Part shown: piece by piece, positions 1 to 5,346 of the stretch | Numbering within the stretch: the stretch's first letter is position 1 | Layout: every line of letters starts with the position of its first letter | DNA from: an uncultured Bacteroidales bacterium | GTDB taxonomy: Bacteria > Bacteroidota > Bacteroidia > Bacteroidales > UBA932 | DNA: 5,346 nt | Direction of reading: 5' to 3' | Assembly (NCBI GenBank): GCA_946187365.1 | Contig: CAMHRD010000096.1 | Location: 1-5,346 of the forward strand | Made by a program: the position numbers and the translations under genes | The notes under the pieces: model-generated | What the model was told of the DNA's origin: nothing | What the model saw: only the letters and a program-made list of their open reading frames with translations | The model's database searches: none

Positions 1-259
1 TCTCCGTCTTGAGATTTACATCCTTAACGGAGATTAGGTTGTGCTCAAACTCGTTCCACATTGGGGCCAGATAGTCAAAAGATTTTAACGTACTGTCCAG
101 CTGCTGAATGAGTTCCTCGCTCCTCTTTTTGGCGTTTTTTACTTCAACTCTGAGAGCACTCTCCTTGTTCTTCAGTGTAGGCAATGCATTCTTCCTCACC
201 TTCAACTGTTTGTTGAGGTTGTTAAGAGATGTTTTATTGTATTGAAACTTAATTGCCAT
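1..259 (-). CDS. atpD: V/A-type ATPase subunit D, N-terminal part (runs off left edge)
   Basis: Subunit D forms the central axle of the V1/A1 rotor: a long antiparallel coiled coil that turns inside the A3B3 head and couples ATP chemistry to the membrane ring. I translated the minus strand from the ATG at 257-259; the frame stays open for 86 codons to the window edge, so the C-terminal half or more is missing. The protein begins MAIKFQYNKTSL and continues with a Lys/Leu-rich helix (NKQLKVRKNALPTLKNKESAL, about residues 17-37) and further heptad-like segments, as expected for the first long helix of this family; the N-terminal K-x-x-x-N-K-x-x-L pattern is typical of it. It lies 12 bases downstream of the atpB stop, in the usual A-B-D order, so it is surely in the same transcript. 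No Shine-Dalgarno sequence is visible, which is normal for this phylum. Identification rests on sequence character and position and is secure; the end is not visible. Confidence 0.93.
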   Translation of the reverse strand, partial: MAIKFQYNKTSLNNLNKQLKVRKNALPTLKNKESALRVEVKNAKKRSEELIQQLDSTLKSFDYLAPMWNEFEHNLISVKDVNLKTE

Positions 260-271
260 TACGCTTAAGAA

Positions 272-1591
272 CTATCTGTTCCAGTATTTGTCTACCATTG
301 ACTGCTTTATACCCAGCTCCTCCGGTTTGAAGTATTTGCGGAAGAGTTCCCACCCGGTATCAAGCATCTCGTCAATCTTAATGTTTACGTCTATTGAGAG
401 AAGACGGTTGGAGTACTCCTTTGCATAGTCAAGACAGCGGAGGTCGTAATCTGAAAGGTCAAATCCGTTCTCCAGTTTGGTCTTTGCGTTTGCAGCATCC
501 GCAAACAATCGCACTCCGGTGTTCATCACCTGGCTGTGGTCTTCTCTTGTTTTCTTATTGATTACAAGCTGTTTAAGTCTTGAAAGCGAACGGAACGGAT
601 CTACAATGATCTTTCCGGTATCCGTATCTTTTCTAAGATAGAGCTGACCCTCTGTAATATATCCGGTGTTATCCGGAATGGCGTGAGTAATGTCTCCGTC
701 ATTGAGGGTTGTTACCGCAATGATTGTAATTGAGCCTCCGCTAGGAAGTTGCACGGCCTTCTCGTAAATCTTTGCAAGGTCTGAGTAGAGTGAACCAGGC
801 ATTGAATCCTTGGAAGGAATCTGATCCATACGGTTGCTGACAATGGAGAGGGCGTCTGCATAGAGCGTCATATCTGTCAGAAGCACAAGCACTTTCTCAT
901 TCTTGTCCACTGCAAAATACTCCGCTGCGGTAAGAGCCATATCGGGAATAAGAAGTCTCTCAACAGGAGGCTGCTCTGTAGTATTTACAAAGCAGATAAT
1001 CTTGTCCAACGCTCCCGCATCCTCAAATTTTTGTTTGAAGTATAGGTAGTCATCATTGGAAAGTCCCATACCTCCAAGTATAATCTTATCTACGTCAGCT
1101 CTGAGGGCAACGTCTGCCATTACCTGATTATAAGGCTGATCCGGGTCTGCAAAGAAAGGAATCTTCTGGCCGGAAACCAGCGTGTTGTTAAGGTCTATAC
1201 CTGCAATTCCGGTAGGGATAAGTTCAGAGGGCTGTCTTCTCTTGAACGGGTTAACGCTAGGGCCGCCAATGTATCTTCTCTCTCCCTCAACCTTTGGACC
1301 GCCGTCAATAGGCTCACCGTAAGCGTTCAGGAATCTTCCGCTAAGCTGCTCTCCAACGTTGAGTGCAGGCGGTTCTCCGTAGAATTCAACCTCTGCATTT
1401 GTAGGAATGCCTTCCGTTCCTGCAAAGACCTGAAGAGTAACAAGATCCTTCTTAATTTTCACTACCTGGGCCAGACGTCCCGCAACAGATGCAAGTTCAT
1501 CATTGGAGACACCTTCCGCTCTCAGTGTAACCGTAGCCTTGGTTATGGCTTCCAGTTTTGTATATATTCTTTGAAATACGTTAGAGGACAT
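272..1591 (-). CDS. atpB: V/A-type ATPase subunit B (non-catalytic head subunit)
   Basis: This 439-residue protein is the non-catalytic subunit that alternates with A in the soluble A3B3 head and completes the catalytic sites at the interfaces. It has an N-terminal beta-barrel (about 1-75), a nucleotide-binding-like domain (about 115-345) and a C-terminal helical domain. The position of the P-loop carries VSGQKIPFF (129-137) with no GKT/S, so it cannot be a catalytic Walker A; this separates B from A. The conserved SLSRL (325-329) supplies Arg328, by family comparison the arginine finger acting on ATP bound to the adjacent A subunit. Other family landmarks are NPFKRRQP (104-111), TGIAGIDLNNTL (117-128) and DTGWELF near the C terminus. 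The length is slightly below that of Enterococcus NtpB. The ATG lies inside the end of atpA (11-base overlap), which suggests translational coupling. The alternative alpha/beta subunits of F-type ATPase are excluded by the missing P-loop and by the neighbouring genes. Confidence 0.97.
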   Translation of the reverse strand: MSSNVFQRIYTKLEAITKATVTLRAEGVSNDELASVAGRLAQVVKIKKDLVTLQVFAGTEGIPTNAEVEFYGEPPALNVGEQLSGRFLNAYGEPIDGGPKVEGERRYIGGPSVNPFKRRQPSELIPTGIAGIDLNNTLVSGQKIPFFADPDQPYNQVMADVALRADVDKIILGGMGLSNDDYLYFKQKFEDAGALDKIICFVNTTEQPPVERLLIPDMALTAAEYFAVDKNEKVLVLLTDMTLYADALSIVSNRMDQIPSKDSMPGSLYSDLAKIYEKAVQLPSGGSITIIAVTTLNDGDITHAIPDNTGYITEGQLYLRKDTDTGKIIVDPFRSLSRLKQLVINKKTREDHSQVMNTGVRLFADAANAKTKLENGFDLSDYDLRCLDYAKEYSNRLLSIDVNIKIDEMLDTGWELFRKYFKPEELGIKQSMVDKYWNR

Positions 1592-3332
1592 TTTCTACAG
1601 TTTTTTGAAGTTGTTCTTTATATTTTTCAAACTCAGGGCTTTGGAACTCTGAGAAGTTCATCTGTCTCATTATGTTAATGAGGTTCTTAAAGAATGAAAC
1701 GCACTTCTCAAATCTCTCAAAGTGATAATCCTTATTGCAGATGTCAAGTACCAGATTGAGCATATACTCCTGTCTCTTGAGAGGTGTCTGACAATCTATG
1801 TTGTCAAAGGCATCCTGCTGAAGCAGAATGAAATCTACAAGCTCGCTCTTCCAGTAACGGAGGTGGTATTCCATAGGAACGCCGTCATCTCCGAGGATGT
1901 TGATCTGGTCATAAGCCTCTTTACCTCTGAGGGTTATGTTACGTGCCGCAAGCACTTTGGAAACCCAGCCCTGCTCCATCTTCTCATTGAAGAACTCCTC
2001 CATCTCCGGATATTCCAGATACTTGGAGTAGGAGTCTATAGGGTCGATTGCAGGGTAACGCTTGCTGTCTGCACGCGTCTGGCTGAGTGCGTAGAAACAT
2101 CTTGCGCACTTCTTAGTAGACTCTGTTACAGGCTCTTTGAGGTTACCTCCGGCAGGTGATACAGTACCCAGGAAGGTAACGGAACCGGTCTGGCCGTTGT
2201 TAAGAACCACAATACCCGCTCTTGAGTAGAAGTTGGAGATGATGGATGAAAGGTCTACAGGGAAAGCGTCCGCACCCGGCAGCTCCTCCATACGGTTGGA
2301 CATCTCTCTAAGTGCCTGAGCCCATCGGGAAGTAGAGTCTGCCAGAAGGAGCACTTTAAGTCCCATGGCACGGTAGTACTCTCCAATGGTCATTGCGGTG
2401 TAAACGGAGGCCTCACGAGCTGCAACAGGCATATTAGAAGTGTTGCAGATAATGGTGGTTCTCTCAATGAGTTTACGGCCGGTTCTGGAGTCAATAAGTT
2501 CCGGGAACTCTTTGAAAATCTCCACAACCTCGTTTGCACGCTCTCCGCAGGCAGCCATTATAATTACGTCTGCCTCAGCCTGTTTTGCAATGGCATGCTG
2601 GATAACTGTCTTGCCGCAGCCGAACGGACCAGGTATAAATCCCGTACCACCCTCTGCGATAGGGTTGAAGGTATCAATTGCTCTTACGCCCGTCTCCATA
2701 ATTCTGAATGGACGAGGTTTCTCCTTATATCCCTTAATTGCCACCTTTACAGGCCATTTCTGGCACATTGTAACTTTATGCTCTTCTCCTTTGGAATCTG
2801 TAAGAACTGCAATGGTATCATTGATGGTGTAGGAGCCTTCAGAAGCAATGCTTTTAACCGTGTATTCTCCTTCAAATGAGAACGGTACCATTATCTTGTG
2901 AGGCAGCCAGCCCTCTTTAACCTCTCCCAGCCAGTCTGCGGCAACCACTTTGTCTGCTACCTTTGCAATAGGGGAGAAGTCCCATTTCTTATCTGCATCC
3001 AATGCCGGAGTGTACTCTCCTCGTTTGAGGAAGACATCCTCCATTGTTGCAAGATTGTCCTGCAGACCGTCGTAATTGCTTGACAGAAGGCCCGGTCCCA
3101 GAGTCACCTCCAGCATTTTGCCTTCAAATTCCACATTGCATCCAACCTTAAGTCCTCTGGTACTCTCATATACCTGAACGGAGGCGTTTGCACCGTTGAC
3201 CTTAATGACCTCGGCCATCAGTTTAGTCCCGTCCAAATCTATGAAGCACAATTCGTTCTGTGCAACAGGACCGTCAACCTCTACAGTTACGAGGTTTGAA
3301 ACTATACCGGTTACTTTACCCGTTGTTTTCAT
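1581..3332 (-). CDS. atpA: V/A-type ATPase subunit A (catalytic subunit)
   Basis: This 583-residue protein is the catalytic subunit that hydrolyses or makes ATP in the A3B3 head (EC 7.1.2.2 class). Its domains are an N-terminal beta-barrel (1-70), the bulge or non-homologous insert specific to A subunits (about 110-200), the nucleotide-binding domain (about 210-440) and a C-terminal helical domain. Visible motifs are the Walker A GPFGCGKT (235-242, Lys241 and Thr242), ACGERANE (261-268) with catalytic Glu264, NTSNMPVAAREAS (297-309), and the Walker B strand LLLADSTSRW (328-337) with Asp332. The insert plus the active P-loop separate it from subunit B and from F-type beta. It has 11 cysteines, including Cys239 inside the P-loop and Cys262 just before the catalytic Glu, which is noteworthy (see findings). 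The ATG start overlaps the DUF2764 gene by 17 bases and the stop overlaps atpB by 11. Nothing suggests that it is broken. Whether the complex runs as synthase or pump, and on H+ or Na+, cannot be told from this subunit. Confidence 0.98.
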   Translation of the reverse strand: MKTTGKVTGIVSNLVTVEVDGPVAQNELCFIDLDGTKLMAEVIKVNGANASVQVYESTRGLKVGCNVEFEGKMLEVTLGPGLLSSNYDGLQDNLATMEDVFLKRGEYTPALDADKKWDFSPIAKVADKVVAADWLGEVKEGWLPHKIMVPFSFEGEYTVKSIASEGSYTINDTIAVLTDSKGEEHKVTMCQKWPVKVAIKGYKEKPRPFRIMETGVRAIDTFNPIAEGGTGFIPGPFGCGKTVIQHAIAKQAEADVIIMAACGERANEVVEIFKEFPELIDSRTGRKLIERTTIICNTSNMPVAAREASVYTAMTIGEYYRAMGLKVLLLADSTSRWAQALREMSNRMEELPGADAFPVDLSSIISNFYSRAGIVVLNNGQTGSVTFLGTVSPAGGNLKEPVTESTKKCARCFYALSQTRADSKRYPAIDPIDSYSKYLEYPEMEEFFNEKMEQGWVSKVLAARNITLRGKEAYDQINILGDDGVPMEYHLRYWKSELVDFILLQQDAFDNIDCQTPLKRQEYMLNLVLDICNKDYHFERFEKCVSFFKNLINIMRQMNFSEFQSPEFEKYKEQLQKTVENVL

Positions 3333-3993
3333 CTATCTGGTAAATCAATTTGTTTTTATCGTATGTTCCTCTGACCTCATCTACCAACTTGCGGAATAGA
3401 TGTTTACCGTTGTTTACATCCAGGTTCAACCATCTCTCCACAAGGTGCGCCTTAGCCAGAAAGGCCAGTATTGCATCAATGTTGAAGAAGTCCAGAGTTG
3501 TAAAATCAGTTATCTTTTCCCATTTGAAATCATCCAGTCTCTTCTCCTTGCTTACAATATCTTCATCTGAGAAGATGGAGTTAAGTGTCTGGATATCAGA
3601 ATGGCTGAGTTCAGCCTCAGTGTCCGTAGGCTGACGGTAGTCTCCGTAAATATCCTCCTTTGGAAGTATGGAGTACTGCTCAATTTTCTTCTCCGCCTCC
3701 GTAGGGGAGTAGAGTTTTGAAGCGGCTGCCTTTACCTTCATGTTTCTTATGTTTCTCTCCAAAAGATAGTAGAGACGGGTAAGACGGCTTTTGCTCTTAA
3801 GCACCTCTTCAAAGAAGGCCTCATCCAGAGCGGTGCCGTCAAATCCCTTGTTGAAGAGATCAATAGAGAGAATGTCACTCTCAGAGCACTGCTCTTTTAT
3901 CTCCGCAGTAATTTTCTTAAGGTCTAAAGACTTGTCTTCATAACCTTTGGAAATTACAGGAAGAGAGGCTATTATGTAGTGATAATTATTCAC
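3316..3993 (-). CDS. DUF2764 family protein of the V-type ATPase operon (possible stalk/collar subunit)
   Basis: This 225-residue protein of the DUF2764 family has no firmly established function. Its genes are recurrently found between atpE and atpA in V/A-ATPase operons of Bacteroidota, and Chlamydia and Borrelia have a similarly placed gene. It opens with MNNYHYIIASLPVIS, typical of the family, and has no signal peptide or transmembrane segment. Helical regions lie at about 52-95 and 163-207, separated by an acidic, probably flexible stretch (about 111-155). Two patches resemble the helical repeats of subunit C/d (AC39 family): YYLLERNIRNMKVKA (75-89), recalling its E-x-x-N-I/L helices, and the C-terminal IDAILAFLAKAHLVERW (172-188). 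From this and the absence of a recognisable subunit C gene here I infer a rotor/membrane collar or other stalk subunit; this is not proven. The start is GTG at 3991-3993, because the first in-frame ATG is residue 85 and would remove the conserved N terminus. It overlaps atpE by 8 bases and atpA by 17, so it is embedded in the operon. Confidence 0.88.
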   Translation of the reverse strand: MNNYHYIIASLPVISKGYEDKSLDLKKITAEIKEQCSESDILSIDLFNKGFDGTALDEAFFEEVLKSKSRLTRLYYLLERNIRNMKVKAAASKLYSPTEAEKKIEQYSILPKEDIYGDYRQPTDTEAELSHSDIQTLNSIFSDEDIVSKEKRLDDFKWEKITDFTTLDFFNIDAILAFLAKAHLVERWLNLDVNNGKHLFRKLVDEVRGTYDKNKLIYQIDENNG

Positions 3994-4597
3994 CGAACAG
4001 GAGTTTTCTTGTTTTAGGTCTTATGTACTGAGAGATAATCTTCTCAAAGGAGTTGTCAGTAAAGTCAATGAAGTATCCGCTTCCCTTTTGGCTTACCTTA
4101 AAGCCGTTGGCAACGTCTTTGGAGAATGAGATGTTAACTCCCTCACTCAGAGCCTTTCCCGCTGCGTTGGAGAAGAATGCTTCCATCTCTTTTCTCTTCT
4201 GCTCAGGAAGGATAACCTCCAATGATGTAGCCTGAGAGGATGGCTTGAATGCCTCTACCACGCTCTTAATCAGACTCTGAAGGAACTCGTTGGAAGAGAG
4301 AGCCTCGGATACGGGAGCGGTAACTGTCTTAGCCTTTATAGCCTCCTCAATGTCCTGCTTAATCTGTGAAAGTGCCTGGAATGAGGCGGTTTTGATATCC
4401 CCCTCAGCTTTGGATTTCAGATTTGCACACTCTTTCTCAGCCTGAGCAATCATTTTTTCAGATTCCTCCTTAGCGTTTGCTATTATCTTTTCCGCCTCGG
4501 ATTTAGCGTTAGATAGGAGTCTTTCCGCCTCCTCTTTTCCTTTTGCCAGCCCCTCATTGTAGAGTTTGTCTGTCAGCTGTTGCAATTTATCCTGCAT
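3986..4597 (-). CDS. atpE: V/A-type ATPase subunit E (peripheral stalk)
   Basis: This 203-residue protein is the peripheral stalk subunit that holds the A3B3 head stationary against the turning rotor. Residues 1-90 form a long Ala/Glu/Lys-rich helix with quasi-repeats such as NAKSEAEKIIANAKEESEK (30-48), the coiled-coil half of the stalk. Residues about 97-203 form the mixed alpha/beta globular domain that caps a B subunit, ending in GFKVSQKGSGYFIDFTDNSF (165-184) and YIRPKTRKLLF. The length fits the family (about 190-210). The low-complexity helix alone could be mistaken for F-type subunit b or for subunit G/H, but it has no membrane anchor and the globular C-terminal domain together with the operon position settle E. 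It is the first gene of the operon, behind a predicted promoter in the 134-bp gap after oadB. The ATG leader is AT-rich without a Shine-Dalgarno sequence. In characterised enzymes E pairs with subunit G/H; no such gene is seen in this window. Confidence 0.94.
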   Translation of the reverse strand: MQDKLQQLTDKLYNEGLAKGKEEAERLLSNAKSEAEKIIANAKEESEKMIAQAEKECANLKSKAEGDIKTASFQALSQIKQDIEEAIKAKTVTAPVSEALSSNEFLQSLIKSVVEAFKPSSQATSLEVILPEQKRKEMEAFFSNAAGKALSEGVNISFSKDVANGFKVSQKGSGYFIDFTDNSFEKIISQYIRPKTRKLLFGE

Positions 4598-4625
4598 ATA
4601 GTAAAAATTGATCCGTTTAACCCTA

Positions 4626-4654
4626 CAAATTTAGGAAAAATAATGATAGAAAAC
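4626..4654 (-). promoter_or_regulatory. Predicted Bacteroidota-type promoter of the V-type ATPase operon
   Basis: On the minus strand, TAAATTTG at 4633-4626 matches the Bacteroides -7 consensus TAnnTTTG perfectly. Upstream, GTTTTC (4654-4649) is an imperfect candidate for the -33 TTTG element, with about 16 bases between TTTT and TAAATTTG. The promoter lies between the terminator after oadB and the atpE ATG. Transcription would start near 4619-4622, giving a short leader of roughly 22-25 bases ending in CAATTTTTACTAT before ATG. The leader is AT-rich and has no Shine-Dalgarno sequence. No operator or riboswitch is visible. The -7 match is good; the -33 element is weak, and the start site is inferred. 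Confidence 0.6.
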
Positions 4655-4661
4655 GAGGCTG

Positions 4662-4699
4662 AAAATAAAAAAATCGGGAGGCTTTTTCACCTCCCGATT
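4662..4699 (-). terminator. Intrinsic terminator after oadB
   Basis: On the minus strand a perfect 10-bp stem AATCGGGAGG (4699-4690) and CCTCCCGATT (4681-4672) encloses an 8-base loop TGAAAAAG and is followed directly by the T-rich tract TTTTTATTTT (4671-4662). It begins 32 bases after the oadB stop codon and should end the oadB transcript before the V-type ATPase promoter. Read on the plus strand the hairpin is followed only by CTTTAAAG, so it is a much poorer terminator in that direction. Confidence 0.92.
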
Positions 4700-4731
4700 C
4701 TTTAAAGTCAATACTCTGTAAACCAGACAGT

Positions 4732-5346
4732 TTAACCGAGGAATCCCAGAAGGATACCGGCTGCTACGGCGCTTCCTATAACGCCCGCTACGTTAGGTCC
4801 CATTGCGTGCATCAAAAGGAAGTTTGTAGGGTCATACTTCTGGCCCTGAACATGGGATACTCTGGCTGAATCCGGAACTGCAGATACACCTGAGTTTCCA
4901 ATCAGAGGGTTGAGTTTGTTGCCCTCCTTAAGGAAGAGGTTGATAAACTTACAGAAGAGAACTCCGCAGAATGTTGCTACAAAGAAAGATGCAGCACCCA
5001 GAGCAAAGATCATAATTGATTTACCCTGGAGGAACTTATCTGCCTGAGTTGAACAACCTACGGTAACTCCTATAAGGATTACTACTATATCATTCAGCGG
5101 ACCTCTTGCAGTCTCTGCCAATCTTCTTGTAACACCGCTCTCTTTAAGCAAGTTACCAAAGAAGAGCATACCCAGCAGAGGAATACCTGAAGGTACTATG
5201 AAGGCTGTGATAAGGAAACCTACAATAGGGAAGATAATCTTCTCCTGCTGTGATACAGGTCTCGGAGCCTTCATTCTTATAACTCTCTCCTTCTTTGTTG
5301 TGAGCAGACGCATTACAGGCGGCTGAATAACAGGAACCAGGGCCAT
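4732..5346 (-). CDS. oadB: Na+-translocating decarboxylase beta subunit, C-terminal half (runs off right edge)
   Basis: The 204 residues visible are the C-terminal half of the membrane beta subunit shared by oxaloacetate, methylmalonyl-CoA and glutaconyl-CoA decarboxylases. It decarboxylates carboxybiotin and uses the energy to export Na+ across the inner membrane. Family landmarks are LVPVIQPPVMRLLTTKKERV (3-22), GMLFFGNLLKESGV (59-72), NSGVSAVPDSARVS (151-164) and the very conserved LLMHAMGPNVAGVIGSAVAAG (177-197). Hydrophobic, probably membrane-spanning stretches lie at about 37-60, 84-97, 110-136 and 177-203. Family members are usually around 400 residues or more, and the opening LVPVIQPP motif is internal in them, so the ATG at 5344-5346 is an internal Met and the gene continues to the right. 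Which substrate the complex uses depends on the alpha subunit, which is not in the window; gene symbol oadB is therefore by family (mmdB or gcdB are alternatives). It ends at the last gene of its transcript, followed by a strong terminator. Confidence 0.93.
   Translation of the reverse strand: MALVPVIQPPVMRLLTTKKERVIRMKAPRPVSQQEKIIFPIVGFLITAFIVPSGIPLLGMLFFGNLLKESGVTRRLAETARGPLNDIVVILIGVTVGCSTQADKFLQGKSIMIFALGAASFFVATFCGVLFCKFINLFLKEGNKLNPLIGNSGVSAVPDSARVSHVQGQKYDPTNFLLMHAMGPNVAGVIGSAVAAGILLGFLG

Noticed and set aside
129..160. T-rich plus-strand stretches inside atpD as a terminator
   Set aside because: They encode Lys-rich codons (KNAKKR) on the minus strand and no stable hairpin precedes them.
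1722..2159. 145-codon open frame on the plus strand
   Set aside because: It lies wholly antisense to atpA, a well conserved gene; its translation shows no recognisable domain and it is best explained as a shadow of the coding strand.
2440..3399. Several plus-strand open frames of 61-130 codons (2440-2832, 2595-2879, 2898-3083, 3196-3399)
   Set aside because: All are antisense to atpA or its junction with the DUF2764 gene, overlap one another in places, and show no family features.
3350..4235. Plus-strand open frames at 3350-3634 and 4053-4235
   Set aside because: They are antisense to the DUF2764 gene and atpE and have no supporting start signal or recognisable product.
4672..4699. The inverted repeat as an operator or attachment site rather than a terminator
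   Set aside because: The perfect GC-rich stem followed at once by a T-rich tract, just after a stop codon, is fully explained by intrinsic termination.
5344..5346. ATG at the window edge as the true start of oadB
   Set aside because: The motif that follows (LVPVIQPPVMRLL) is internal in full-length family members, and the visible 204 residues are only about half the usual length, so this Met is internal.
1..5346. tRNA, rRNA, CRISPR arrays, insertion sequences or other mobile elements
   Set aside because: Apart from short junctions the window is filled by conserved co-directional genes; I saw no direct-repeat array, transposase or structural RNA signature.

Overview
The window looks like chromosomal DNA of a member of the Bacteroidota, most likely order Bacteroidales. 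The evidence is the gene order of its V/A-type ATPase operon (E, DUF2764, A, B, D), the character of the proteins, a perfect match to the Bacteroides-type -7 promoter element (TAnnTTTG), and AT-rich leaders without Shine-Dalgarno sequences. I cannot name a genus from sequence alone.

All supported genes lie on the minus strand, so transcription runs from right to left. At the right edge (4732-5346) is the C-terminal half of OadB, the membrane beta subunit of a Na+-pumping decarboxylase; its 5' part is outside the window. It is followed by a strong intrinsic terminator (4662-4699) and a 134-bp intergenic gap that also carries a predicted promoter (about 4626-4654). From there a tightly packed operon runs to the left edge: atpE (peripheral stalk), a DUF2764 gene with a GTG start, atpA (catalytic), atpB (non-catalytic) and the first 86 codons of atpD (central rotor axle), which leaves the window at base 1. 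The first four genes overlap by 8, 17 and 11 bases, and 12 bases separate atpB from atpD.

Together these genes encode most of the soluble V1/A1 motor: A and B make the hexameric head, D the rotor axle and E part of the peripheral stalk. DUF2764 sits where a stalk or collar subunit would be expected. No separate gene for subunit C, F or G/H is seen here. The membrane subunits I and K normally follow D in this operon type and would lie beyond the left edge. The Na+ pump next door raises the possibility, not testable in this window, that both machines act on the same sodium gradient.

This is a largely ordinary housekeeping region and I see no novel defence, mobile or RNA-based system. The points most worth a second look are DUF2764 as a possible divergent stalk subunit, and a set of cysteines in AtpA (in the P-loop, before the catalytic Glu, and in the C-terminal domain) that resembles the redox-sensitive cysteines of eukaryotic V-ATPase.
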